A stretch of 64,000 nucleotides of DNA from Channa striata (taxonomy: Eukaryota > Chordata > Actinopteri > Anabantiformes > Channidae), in assembly GCA_033026295.1 (NCBI GenBank), contig CM065184.1:10791501-10855500 (forward strand). The letters are read 5' to 3'. Within the stretch, counting starts at the first letter, position 1; each line of letters opens with the position of its first letter. Made by a program: the position numbers and the translations under genes. Positions 11,016 through 24,400 of this stretch are shown one piece after another. The notes below the pieces were generated by a model that worked only from the letters and a program-made list of their open reading frames with translations, made no database searches and had not been told where the DNA came from.

Positions 11016-14000
11016 TACAATTAAATCTTGTTCCGCTGCTGGTAAAATATATATAGGGTTTTCCAAAATAAAACGTGCTGCTTTTGAGCATTTTGGGAAT
11101 CACTGGTTTCCATCCGTGTATATGGGCATTAATGTGATTTAATCAGAAGCAGCAAATAAAAGGAAGCTGAACGAACGGGGAAGCCATGTCTTCTGCAGGT
11201 ATGTAATGTTATGCTCCCCTGTGCTGCTGTTGTATCCCACGCAGGGCACGGCGGTGTGAACCAGCTCGGCGGGGTGTTCGTGAACGGCAGACCCCTCCCG
11301 GACGTGGTGAGGCAGCGGATCGTGGAGCTGGCCCACCAGGGCGTCCGGCCCTGCGACATCTCCAGACAGCTACGGGTCAGTCACGGCTGTGTCAGCAAAA
11401 TCCTCGGCAGGTAAAAGGAGGGATCCTCTACCAACAGCGCCCTATGTGTGTCAAACATCAATCTTCTGTAGCTCGTATATGCGCACCCAGCTCTATTTCA
11501 GCCCCGGTCATCGGTTATGTAGGCAGGTCATTTTTCCCCCCTTTCTTTCCTTTTTTCTTCTTTGCTTGAACACAGCAGTTCTGCGTCTGCGAATCTCTAT
11601 CCATCACCTGCAGCTTCGCGAGAGAAACGCATCATAATCATGAAATAAATTTCAGAAAGGAAAGTTTAGAGCTAAACATTAAGGATAAAAAATATCCTAA
11701 AGGGATATGAGGCTGTATTAATATTTTAGAGGACTGCAGGTGACAAAGGAAATATTTTAAGGTGCCTTGAGATCACTTGGAAACTGACTTTATACTTTTA
11801 CTGCTTAGAGTATAACCGAAATATGAAAAAAAGAGCATCTGCGGCCACCATAAACCCAACTTTTAGTGTCATAACACATTAGAAAAACACCATACGCCTT
11901 AGAACCTGAAAAAATTAGGTCTGTATCATTTTATTTCAGAGCACAATGCTGTGAGATAATATTCTGAAATATATTTTTTCCAGCTATCAGAAGGCATTTC
12001 AGAGGTATTTCATTTCACACACACTGAATGTTTGTCACCAACATTTATCAATAGGTCATGGTGGCATGTCGTGCATGCTACTTCAGGCTCATGGAGAGTG
12101 GAAATGAGGTCCAAACTGTGCTCTTACAGCTAAACTGTCCTTTGTTCTGTCCGTCTCACTGCTTACATTGTGTGATTTTAATTACACCCCTTTTTTTCGT
12201 TGAAAATCCGATATGTTTACCAGCACACTTCCAAAGCAATTAATACAGGAATTCATATTTGTAGGTGTCTTTTTCCCCCCCCCCATGTAACTGCACAAGA
12301 TCGGCGTTACATTTATTCCACACAAACGATTTTTAAGCCACTTTTTTTCTCATGACTCAAAGACTGAATGATTGTGGACCCATTCAGAAACACTCACTCT
12401 GTCTCCATGCAGGTACTATGAAACCGGCAGTATTAAACCCGGAGTCATCGGTGGCTCCAAACCAAAGGTCGCAACCCCGAAGGTGGTGGATAAAATCGCA
12501 GAATATAAGCGCCAGAATCCAACCATGTTCGCCTGGGAGATAAGGGACCGACTCCTGGCGGAGGGCGTCTGCGACAACGATACGGTCCCCAGCGTGTCGT
12601 CCATCAACAGGTAGGTGGAAATGCCAGTTATTTTTTTTTTTTATGTAAAAAAAATAATAACGGGTCTGTTCGTCTGCGCCTGTTTTATTCTGGCAGCGCG
12701 TCGTCCGTTATCGGTTTAAACGTGTGCACGCACATAAGAATAAACGGAATGGGACCGACACAGAAAGAGGAAACATCCCTGACAATCGCCACGCATAAAT
12801 GGGACAAATCAAGTCTGAAACGAGCAGACATTTTATCCTCACACACGAGGCTCAGCGATAGTGATTTCCAGCGGATCCTATCCGGGGTGGTCTCACAAGT
12901 GCAATTCAATCTCCTGTGCGGCCCTCCACCGACACAGCCAGCACGGGAGCCGAGTCTGGAGCCACGGAGATTCACATCTGTCTCGATGAAAACCGATCAA
13001 TACCGCGTAACCAGATCCAGAGGCGGAGGGAAATACCCAACAAAGTCGTTCAATAAGCGGACCACACTGCGACGGAGGCGACAGCGGCGTCTTTTTTTAC
13101 ACTGCCAGCCACTTTCTCTGCTTTCCAACACTGAAGTCAATGTGGAGCGACAATAAATCACACGTTTTTGGTCATATTTGGGACTAGGCGTTTTGATCCC
13201 CGTTATAATATAATTAATAGTATTAATATATTATTTAATATATTATTATTAATATTATTACTATGATTATTATTATTATTATTATTATTATTAGTTGTTG
13301 TAATTGCAGCAAAAATGTAGTAAATGGAGTAAACTGTGTTAATCTGGACTATAAAAGAGTTTCTGTTCCACTGAAGCAGCAAAAGCAGCAGACACCCTAC
13401 ACCTTCACCTTTTCACATGAAGCGGGACAGCAGTGGACAAAGTCTCCTTAGACAGAGTCTCCGCTGAAAAGCCCCAGTGCATGTGCGCAAAGAGGAAAAA
13501 AAAAGAGCCCATAGTGGCTGCGAGTGATGAACTTTGGTTAGGACGCACTGTTCCAGAGAGCTAGTCATCGGCATTACATTTTAATGAGCTACAGAGAGTC
13601 TCATAACACACCCAGCTAAATGCACAAGCTGGATTAATCTTTGCAAATAAAATAAATGCTTTTTTTTTTTAGAAAAATAGAAATTAGGGTTTCAACAGGT
13701 TTTGTGACGACATTTCACCTGCTAAATAAAGCAAAAGATTCAAAAGTGTGCTTTATACGTTCATACTATAAAAGTTATTAGTGATTGTGCCACAGTTTGA
13801 GCTGTGTGGGAATTATTGGTATCCATGGTGTCCTTTGTAACTAAGTTGCCCTGCACATTAATAATTAACATAAGACCTGCTGGCAGTGCACAAATCTGCT
13901 TTATTCTTAAAACATGACACTACAAACCACAACACAACAATCAGTAGATTTAAGTTCTGAACGTGATTCCTCAACCGTAAATCAGCACTGAAATATTTAT

Positions 14001-17000
14001 TTCACTGTGTAGATGAATGTTTTAAAAATCGAACCTTAACTTCATCTGTGATGTGTTGTATTTTTTACTTTACAGGCTATTTTAATAAGTGCTCAAAGTT
14101 ATTGTTATTGTTCTTAAAAAGATGACTGGGGTAGATGTGGAGGAGAAAAAGTGTGAAGAAGTTAAGGAGGCAGGCAGAGGGAGAGGAAAGAGACAGCGGA
14201 CCCCTGGTGGTCTATGTGGTTTAGGTCTGTGACCTCTGCTCTGTTAACTAAAGAGGATGTCCCAGCTTTAAACACATTTTCCTGCATGAATTATTAAAGA
14301 TTACACAGAGACTGAGTTGCACTTTGTTTTGTTGCCGCAGAGAGGAGTTTCCACCCTGTGCACCGTGCCCAGTGTACAGAGGTGTACCCATAAGGTCCTA
14401 AGCAGCTTTCAATCATATTGATCCACATTTTTAATATTTCTTTGGGGATATTTTTTTACAACAGCCAAACACCAAAGTCGTTAGCTCACCCATCCAAATT
14501 GCTTATTCAATATCAACAACATAGACTCGAAACAAAGTCCTTGAATTTATGAGACTCCCCCGAGTCATGAGGTCAGATAACTGTTGTGGTGAGATGTTAG
14601 AAATTCAAATAAAATATTGATGTGTGTTTTCTGGAGGAGGCGGCTAGCCTTTGTTGCCCTGCCTGAAGGAGACAGTATGGAAGACACATGAGATAGTGAG
14701 GAGAATGAAAAGAATCTGATGTACATTTTTGCCCCTGAGCAAGTTAACCCCCTTGCTGCCTGAATCTGAATGGATGGCTTATTGCTGGATGCTGCGCGCA
14801 CATGTGAACATCATTTGCCTCAACTGCAGTATGTAAAAGTTTGTTTTTGTCATACCTCCATGTGGGATTTCTGTCGTTGCACAGCGCTGCCTGTTATTCA
14901 ATGATCTCACGTTCATCCGTCAATCAAAAGATTAGCATAGTCATGCTTTGATGTGATGCGATCATGCCCCATAAGAGCTAAAGATGAGCTTGTGTAAATC
15001 CCACTGCACCTTTCTGTTTTGCTGAAAGACTTACAGCCATCCTCATATCTACAAATGTTATCTCTGATGCCTGTAATTTTCTGTCATCGTACATGTTTCC
15101 GTATTGTTTTGAAGCTTGCTATTATTCACTTTTTTCATTACAAAGTGCATTGCAGATTAGGAGATGCTGGATGTGGCAGTTGTCTCAGGTTGGACCAATA
15201 AGACACTATTGCTTTCCTGTCACACATAATTTATAGATCACCATTTGCATTTGCTGGTTCTTGCTGCCATTCATCATCAACTTTTCTATCCCAGCGTCCC
15301 AATCGATAGGCTCTGATCCTCAGTGAGCCCGGAGGATTCCTGTGTGCTACACTGAGCAACAAAAAGACCAGAAAAACTAGAACAGACATCAGAGAGGTGA
15401 CAGAGAAATACAGAGAGAAATAAAGAAAAGAATTGGAGAAGAGATAAGGGAGGAAAAAAGCAAAGAAAGATGTGGGTGTAAAAAAAAAACAGGCATCGTG
15501 AAATACAGTAAAACAGGGAGCGCGCTGGGCAGCACAGGAGAAAGGAGAAAAAGAGGATGACGGTGGTGGGGAAGTGAGAGGAGCGAGAGATCAGATTTGA
15601 GAGATGGAGAGAGAACGAGAGAGCGAGGAGAAAAGAGGGAGAGGGGAGCAGGAGAGGGAGATTATTAGACTTGGCCAGGTAGAGCCAGTGAAGCTGATCA
15701 TTGAGGTGAATTGATGTGATTTCATGCTTTGTTTGCAAGATCATTCAGACCAAAGTGCAATGAAGACTTTCCCGCCACATCACATCTTAGTGGTATGGGG
15801 ACTTTATCATATTTCTAACCTGAGAATCCAACTAGATTGAATCCACAATCTCAGGGGGCAGCTCCCATTCAGCCTCACACAGGAGCACAGAGATTGGCCC
15901 TAAAGCCCTGAGATTGGCTATTTGTGGAAGGGGCCTGAATATGAGCTACAAGTGCTCAAAACGATGGAGCACTTGTTCATGCACGGGCGTAAATGGACGT
16001 GATGTGCTATGTTTAAGTGTCCCGGGGCAGCTGGGCTGGTGTGAAATCTCCATGCTCTGGAAGTAGTATTGATTGATCCGTGTCTGTTGTTCACTTTTCC
16101 AGGATTATCCGCACCAAAGTCCAGCAGCAATTCCACCCATCCCCAGACGGATCAGTTACACCGCTCTCCACGCCCGGCCACACCATAGGTGAGCGCAAAA
16201 GGAAGCTACACACAGATTACGGCACAGTCAAATGAGCCAATCAGAGCTGCTGAAATGGAGGGAAGAAATTAAATAATTTCTTTTATTAAAATGTCATGCA
16301 CCACAAAGACACCAAACACACTCGTGCACACACACTAACCCATCTCTCTCCATCAGTTCCCAGCACAGCCTCCCCTCCTGTTACCAGCGCCTCCAACAAC
16401 CCCGTAGGATCCTACTCAATCAACGGCATTCTGGGTATCCCCCGCTCCAATGGCGAGAAGAGGAAACGAGATGAAGGTAAGGGAGACACAAGATCCCTTT
16501 GTTTTCCATGCTTTTAATTCTCTCCATCACTCGTCTCCTACTTTTTTTTCGTGTGTGTGAAGAAGATGGCATTTATGACAGCGCTGCACTCCAATGTGTT
16601 TCTGTGTGCCGTCTCCAGTGACTTGTTATGTTGTATATCAGGCGGGGCGAGTGTTGAGAGATTGTTGCGATTCAATCAGCTTTTTGATGCCCTACGTTTT
16701 GCCATGCGCCTACGAAGCTGCATCTCAATTTTATCCCGTGCCCAGACGTACTGTAGATACTCCATATAGCTGTCATACAACTCTAATCCCCCTTGGCAAG
16801 GCATCAGTGCTTTCATTTCTATAATGCATCAAAAAAAAAAAACCTTCATATAGTTATAATTTAATTTTCTGCCAAACGTAGCCACCTAAATACATTTTGA
16901 CTGAATTATATTTTAGCTTGTGGTGCGTTTTGTAAAACCGTACACTAGACCACACACAACCAGGGGACTGGTAAGAAAACAGAGCGAGATAGCTCAAAGA

Positions 17001-20000
17001 TTAAGTGAAAGCTTATCCAGTCGAAGCCAGAATTTCTCATTCCTAGGCAAGGCAAGAGAGTGGACACACACTGCCTGAGGGCTAATAGATTATCGGTTGT
17101 GCAAACAATTGGCTTTTTTAATGCCTATGAATTAACATGTCCCTGGTGGAGGCCTGAACAGGTGTAGGAACAGACCGGTGGAGGCAGGGAGGGGGCTACA
17201 TGTGCGCCTGTGTGTGTTTGCGTATGTGTGATGCTATGGTTCTCTGTGAGGTGGCTGGTGGGATGACATGGTTAAAAATGATCTCAAAGAGCACTCATCA
17301 AAACAGGCCACTTCCTTCTTTTATGTTTCTGTCTCTTTAGTTCTCTGGAGTGGCAACCACTTGGATGGAAGGAAAATAGGACATTGTAAGTTGAAGTTAG
17401 ACAACCTTCTCTTTTGCTTTGGTCAATCAGATCACCACACTTTCCTCTCAGCTGCTATTTCTGCTCTTTCTGCGGGCTATGATTATGAGGGTTGGGGCAA
17501 TTATTCCCAATAAATAATATTCTGAGAATTTTAAATGAAGTGACTGTGGAAACGTTATTTTCCATGTCAGAGCATGTAGTTTGGTTTACAGTTATGTGCA
17601 GTGTGGCTTATTAGAATTCCGACTAAGCAAAGACAGCTGTGGATTTTCAACAACATGCACTTTACTAGTTTATTTTGAAATAATTCTAAACTTAGCATCT
17701 GTCCACAATGTGGCCTGTGATGTAAAGAAACCAGCAGCAGTTATAATATTTGCTAATTTACTTTTGCCTACATTGTAAAAATGATTTTTACAAACCTGTT
17801 ACAGGAGAAAGAGCATCTACCTGAGCTAGCACTATACTTGTGATTATGTCACAGCATAAAGTTACAAGCTAAAATGTTTGCACATTACTTTGTCAGATAA
17901 CAGTAAATATGAATACGTAAAAAGTAAGTGTGACTGAGTGCAGCAAAAAGTTTTCATATTTTAAACATTTTGTCCAATTTCTTCCCTGGAAATTGATTGC
18001 ATGTATTTAAACCAACTACATATTTTTATCTTTACATCTTCACATGTCTGTGCATTTATGTGGTTTGATCAATTGATTTGAATGAACATGAAAACAGCAC
18101 TGTAAAGTCCTTGTCCCGCTGGTGTTGTGGTGGTGGTGGTGTGTGATCCCGATGTGGCTGAAGTCAGCACTTGCCCTTTGAGGATGAAAAAGGTCCCCAT
18201 TACTGGAGGGCTGTAGAGATAATGTAGTGTGACACGCGTTATGTACACCAGGTCCCCGTAAGATGAGCTTCAGGGACATAGGTGCCATAAGAGCCATTAA
18301 TCTGTCCTTGTCATGTGTTATTGCAAATTAAAAGTAGCATGTTACACTGGACAGCTTCAAGTGAAGATGGAGAGAGAAAAAGGAGAGACAGAGGAGTAGA
18401 AAAAGTAGGTTTATGAGGGGAGGAGGGAAGTAGGAGGTTCTGGCAACCTCAAATTGAGCAAGGATTAGTTCTAGGATTTGTGCATGCGTACATACACACA
18501 CATGTACACAGAAATATGTGTGTTGCATGTGTCTGTTTGTAACTCGGTGGCTTCAGATGCTCCTCACACAGTTGATATAGTGACATTTAAAAGAATTTGC
18601 AATTCTGCAGAGAAAAGCCATTAATTCACAAATTAACATCTCTTCCCCCCCTCCCTCCCTCTATCTTGGATGTGCAAGCTATCGAAAAGACAAAGGAAAT
18701 AGCCTTAAGGGGGGAAAAGAGAGAGTCTCAGCCCTTTCTGGGGAGAGATTGGTTTGCATGTCTGCAAGCAGCGATACCAATTATGCCTGTGCTGGGAGAA
18801 TGCGTCTCAATGTGCCCCCTCCTTTGCCCCCCACAAAGCCCCCTCCCTCCTCCTCCTCCTCCTACCGCCACCATCACCACCACCACCCCAGCCTGAATCT
18901 ATCCATAGCCAGATTTATTTGTGTATCTCATTACAGGAAATGGAATGTTGTTCCTGCCAAATGCATTAATAGTGAAGTGGGGAAATTAGCCTGTTGTACA
19001 GCATGCTCTCACTCAGTCATTTAAACCTATAGTGGAAGTGAAAGCCAAGAAAAGACAGAGAGGACTGGGCGACAACTGCTGCGCGATTGTCAAATTGTAT
19101 AATAGCGATAATTCATGTACTCAGTTAAAAAGTTTGGGCTTTCAGCTTACTTCTCAAAGATGATTATTATATGATACACACCTGTTCTCGTTCATTCTCC
19201 CTTTAAATGACACACAGATATATGTAAATTCTGTGTTTTCCTAGTCTCGGTACGCTGTGACAGGTTACTTCTGACCTTGCTGCTGTATGCAGTCAGGTTG
19301 ATGTGACCTAACTGTATTTCCCCCTCATTGCTGGCTTACAGTGTCCTGGATGGAGCCCAGTGGAGCTCTAAGGAGGGCAGGCAGTGGGGAGCTACAGTGA
19401 TAAATTAGACGGAGAAAGCAAAGGTCATAACTTGTGATTGTAGCGTGGGTGTGGGATGAGTGTAGAAACAGCTGATGAGTGTGTGAGCGAGGAAAAAAAA
19501 AAAAAAAAAAAAAGGCCTTTAGCAGGTTGTTCATTCATGACATAAAAGAACGATCGCACAAGCAGCCAGAGTCGTATCAACCCTGTTCAATAGCTAGAGG
19601 AAAAATGAATAAAGTCACTGTTTTGATCTGTTCAAATGTGATATTTGGCCCTTTTGGAGATTGCCCAGTGTGTATCTTTGAACACATATAACCCATTTGT
19701 AGAGTTTAAATCAGTTGGCGTATGAATTTGAACCTGGGCCTACACTGGTTGGCTAGCCAAGCCAGTCCATGACAATGAGTCAATAGAGGATGACTTTCAA
19801 AAATAAATGCATCCAGAGCGAGACAGAAATAAATGGAATCATGAGCACTATGATGGCCCTGATGGGGTCTGCGTGGGAGAGAAAAGCCCAGGTTTGAGAG
19901 GGGCCACAGAGCGTAACATAGAGACAAGAAGCTGTTAGGGCCCCAACAGTAGAGGAGGACACAAAAGGGTCCACGCTGCATTTCTCCCCCTCCTCCTTCT

Positions 20001-20999
20001 CTGCACTATCTCTGTCGTTCCTTCTCTCCAACGTTTCAGTTTTCCTCTTATCGTCTCCTCCTTCTTTCCGAGTCTTGTAAGTTAACCATTTGCATTCAGC
20101 AAATTGGCTGCATGACACCCCGTGTATAGTTGTAAACAATATACAATGAGATCTGTCACAAAAATATAAGGAGAGGGAACTCACTCAATGGAGAGGAATC
20201 ATGTCAGAGAAAAGTCAATTACGGGCACCAATGCCGAGAATTAATGGAGCGGTGCATTACTCAGCTTGAGGAAGGAGAAAAGGCAAGAGAAAGAAAGCAT
20301 ACGTTAATTGCATTGCCACAAATACTCTCCACGCGGGGTGGCAATGCTAAACGACAGACTGGTCAGAGGAGGGTACAGCTGCAATCGGAGGAAGACAAAG
20401 AAAAAGGTGTACGGCAAACATATTCCTCTTATCAAGGCATATGTGGCTATAATTATTGTGAGTTAGTAGTTTTTTTTCTTGCTTGTGATGCTGCAAATCT
20501 GCTTTATTCTTTCTTGTTTTTAGCGAGGAATTGAACCACCAACCTTTTACTCAAAGACCAACTCACTCCACAAAAAAAGTCCTGGTATCACTCATGTGAC
20601 TCACAAACTGTATCCGGATAGCTGTGTACTTTATTTACTATAAATGTTCTGCCCTGGCCTGGATCTGAGAATTTGAATAAGAGTAAATAAAATCCAAAGA
20701 GGTCCTTCAAAATACTATCGACACAGGCTCAGTGCCGGCGCTGAGCGCAAATATCAAATAAACATCACTATGCCCGCTGACAGTCAGTACACTGGTTGGT
20801 GGTGCTAAATCGAATTAATAAAGCTCTTAAACACGCCACAACATAACAGGATCTTAACAGCCATGGCAGTGTTGCTGCCTTTCTCCCTCACTCTCCCCCA
20901 CCCCACCCACCTCTCTCCTTTCCGCTTCAGAGGTTTCATAAATATAGCTAGCTTACAGGGAAGGAGTGTTCACCCTCTGGGTATACCAGTTTGTTTGCG

Positions 21000-21038
<39 letters not shown>

Positions 21039-21390
21039 CAAGCTCAGCTGCATTTTTAAAAACATCAACAAATGATCCACAATTTGCGATAGCATCATTT
21101 CACCTATCAGCAGAGGACAAATAAGTAAACGGTCAACTGACAGCCTGTGATCTAGGAAAGCCTGTGTCACTGATTTACAGAGTGCCCGGCAGTGTGCAGG
21201 AATTCATTTGCCTTTCAAACAAGGCTCCACCTCTACTCTGCTCTGAGTTATCTTATCACGGGGGAACAGAGGAGATGAAAGAAGGACATAAAGTGCCACC
21301 ATGCCACCGGAGGACGTTAACATCCCCCTTAGAGACAAAGCAAAACAGAACACCATTTGATACGATTGTTTTTTTTGAGTAACTACTGCC

Positions 21391-21426
<36 letters not shown>

Positions 21427-24400
21427 TTAAAGTGCATAGGTGTTGGGATTAGTTCAGCTGATCAGTTGTAGTTTCATGTCCACTGGCTGACTATGTCTTT
21501 CGTTCTTTGAGTTCATACAAATCGGTGCGTGTTACAGTACATCATGATGAAAAACAAATGTGGACACAATGAGGTCAAACAGGTTCAAGCGGATCGGAGC
21601 CAGTATTACCCAGAACGTTCATTCCTTTAAGGACGGCGCATGAATGTCACTGTTGGAGAGTCTTGTTTTTATCTCGGTTTGTCTCCTCACACTTTGGTGT
21701 TAAAACAAAGAGACGCAGTCAGCTGGTGCTGTGGGAGTGATAAGAGAATACCTGCTGAGAAACCCATAGGGGATGAAGAAACACTGAGAAAATGAAACAA
21801 GCGAGACAATGAGACACAAACACACACACACGCACACACATATACAATCCGAAAGTCAGGCTTCACACTCCACTTGACTCGCTGACTGTCAAAGGATGAA
21901 TCTGATTTATTGCAGTGATCTTATGATATATGTCAAACATGAACCTCTAATAGCAAATTCTGAAAAGAGGTGATTTACTGTTATTTCTTTTTAAAGGCCA
22001 AATCATTAATATTTGGTCATATAAAACTGAAATATAATCACATAAAAAATGAACTATTCACTCCAATTATGAGACATTACTGGCATAAGCAAAACTGTGA
22101 AAACACCTTTTGCCTTTGTGTTGAAATGCAGATCAACTAATTACTGCATGTTAGTAGCAAACCTTTGCATTAAAATCACAGAAAATGTACAAAAACACAC
22201 GGAACGTGCTTTTCCTGCCAGTTCAAGGACCTGGTTAAACGCTGTGTGAGGGGGAGCTGAATAGAAGCATGCTTCTCCATAGTGAATGAAAAACACTTGC
22301 AATTGATTTCTCTCTTCTCAGTCCAGCTGATACGAGGTAATTAATGATTCCATTTGCTCCTGTACCACAGACAACAACTGAGTTTTAGAATAGCAACCCT
22401 GATGTTGCTTCACACCCCCAGTAACACTAACTCTTTACACACAGAAGTGAAATGTGCTAAAATATTTTGTTAAAATGATGGAGGGAAAAATGTGGCAGGA
22501 CAAAAAAAAAATCTTTCATAAATGTTACACAAAGCTGAAGTCTATATATTTTAACGGTGAAACACACACACTTTTCTATCTACGCTCACTCAGACCCAAT
22601 TGCAGTCCTCTATTCCATTCTCTCCATGGATCTATTACTTGGTGCAAGTCGGGTTCATCCTCTGGCCTCAGCCATTGAAAAAAGGTCAAGCAGCCGAGCA
22701 GAATGGCAATAACGCCCCCGAAATGGTACCATCAGTGGAACATGATTGATCAATTGAATTCCATAGCACAGAAAAATGTGGGATTAAGTAGAGTATTATA
22801 CGCACAATGAGTTGAGGCATGATGTTCATTCCAAGTTCATTTCGCCTCCCTCCTCTGCTGGCGGATCAGGCAATCAATAGCGGTCTTGCATATCATATAT
22901 CACCGCTGGCTCGCCCAGGAGAGAACATAATCTGCTGCAAATTTAGAATGACAGATTTGTACGGGAGCTAAAGCCCTCATCCTCCGTTGGTGGCGGGGTA
23001 CAGAGAGGACAGGGAGGGTGGAAGGAGGCAGGCAGTGGAGTGGAGGTTCCTGGGATGCTGGCTGGAGGTTTTAGCTGCACTTTTTTTTTTCGCCGTGTTC
23101 AGGCCTTGATGAGAGAAGAGAGGGAGAGCTGCAGCGCTGGCAGTGGGCTCCCTGGCCGAGATGATAGGGTCAAAGATCAGGAGAACGAGGGAAGCATAGG
23201 CTCATTTGTTTATATAGAGTGTGACCAAGGGAGGAAATGCATACGTTTGCCCTCGACGCCCCGTCCTCATTCAGCCCTGAGCACCATGCCCACTCCATTC
23301 TGTTTTCCAGTAGACAGGCAATATGTGGGGGATGGAGGGAAAGCAACAGAGACAGAAGGAGGGAAGGGTAATATGTTCAGGAGGAAATAGTACAGTTAAA
23401 TAATGGCTCTCCATTTCCCGCTTGCAAAATGAGAGGCTCTGTATGTAATCGCCAGACCTTCTTTCTCCTTCTGAAACACACACTCTTCCTTACAAGTATA
23501 TATTTGCACTGAAGGTAATCCATCAATTACCGTGGACCTATCACACGTTGACCGTGTTGATAGCGGCTGCTAGGAGAGGTAGGGGGAGATTGTGTGCGAG
23601 ACAAAAAAGAGACGGAGAGACGGTCAAACGGGCGAGGGGTCTCCCTGAATTTTCTACCTCACCTTATGCAATCACTGTCATTCCCTTTGAGTCCAAAAAT
23701 ATTTATCTTGCTCATCTCACATTAACAACCTACTACAATGATATCATGACAAAGACCGGAGCTTTGCCCCAATGCGTAATGCTGTTTCCCTCCATCTCCT
23801 CCCCTGTTTTCCTCCCTACTCTCCATCTTTTTCTAGATGGCTCCGATGGCTCAGGCCCAGGCAGCGACTCTCAGGGCAGTGTGGAGAGTTTAAGGAAGCA
23901 CCTGCGAGCAGATGCCTTTACCCAGCAGCAGCTGGAGGCCCTGGACCGTGTGTTCGAACGTCCTTCTTACCCTGATGTCTTCCCCACTTCAGAACACATC
24001 AAACCAGAACAGGTTGGTCGCATAAATGTCTCTCCATTTTGATTTAAGGACTTAAGCTCTACCTTCCTGTTCGTTTTCTACACACCCGTCTTTAAGTTGT
24101 AGTAGTCAACAGTGAAATAATTCACTGATTTCTGACATTACAGTGAATTAACAGTTACTCACACTGACACAAATGACAAAACAGCTCTGTGCAACTTCTT
24201 GCTCAAACCAACCTACAAGCCTAAAGCCTATTAAAGTGGATAAACTTTATTTACATTCATTAGACTGTTAAACAACAAGAGACCATTAATTTTTTCATTG
24301 GAACTCTATGTGGGTGCCCAGGCAGCTTTAGCAGTGCCCTAATTGAGTTCATTTTCATCTCTGTGCGATCACGGGGAATTACAGCGGCGATAAATCAGAG

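Larger units (their letters stand above)
12611..16102. other. pax2a intron 3
   Basis: 3492 nt. CpG density is high from about 12660 to 13110, an intragenic CpG-rich patch just after the paired-domain exons. It is followed by an AT-rich palindromic stretch (13203-13262), an ATT microsatellite (13266-13293) and a long polypurine tract (about 15395-15660). A perfect POU octamer, ATTTGCAT, lies at 15243-15250. The open frames on both strands over the CpG patch show no protein similarity and the minus-strand frame at 15.3-15.7 kb is only the complement of the purine tract. Confidence 0.7.
17386..23836. other. pax2a intron 6 (largest intron)
   Basis: 6451 nt. It contains a CCT/CAC-rich patch (about 18838-18890), a poly-A run (19493-19513), a likely dispersed-repeat remnant (20521-20570), a long poly-T (21005-21038), a GT microsatellite (21393-21424) and a POU octamer at 20088-20095. 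The block at about 22690-22930 is free of simple repeats and has several homeodomain-type ATTA/ATTGA motifs, so it is a candidate conserved element. No further exon was recognised. Confidence 0.65.

Noticed and set aside
12722..13156. 144-codon + strand frame in intron 3
   Set aside because: Explained by the stop-poor CpG-rich composition; an opposite-strand frame is open over the same DNA and neither resembles a protein.
15286..15744. 152-codon minus-strand open frame
   Set aside because: It is Phe/Leu/Ser-rich because it is the complement of a polypurine tract; there is no domain, splice structure or start support.
19479..19530. Poly-A run as a retrotransposed gene tail
   Set aside because: No recognisable upstream retrocopy or target-site duplication.
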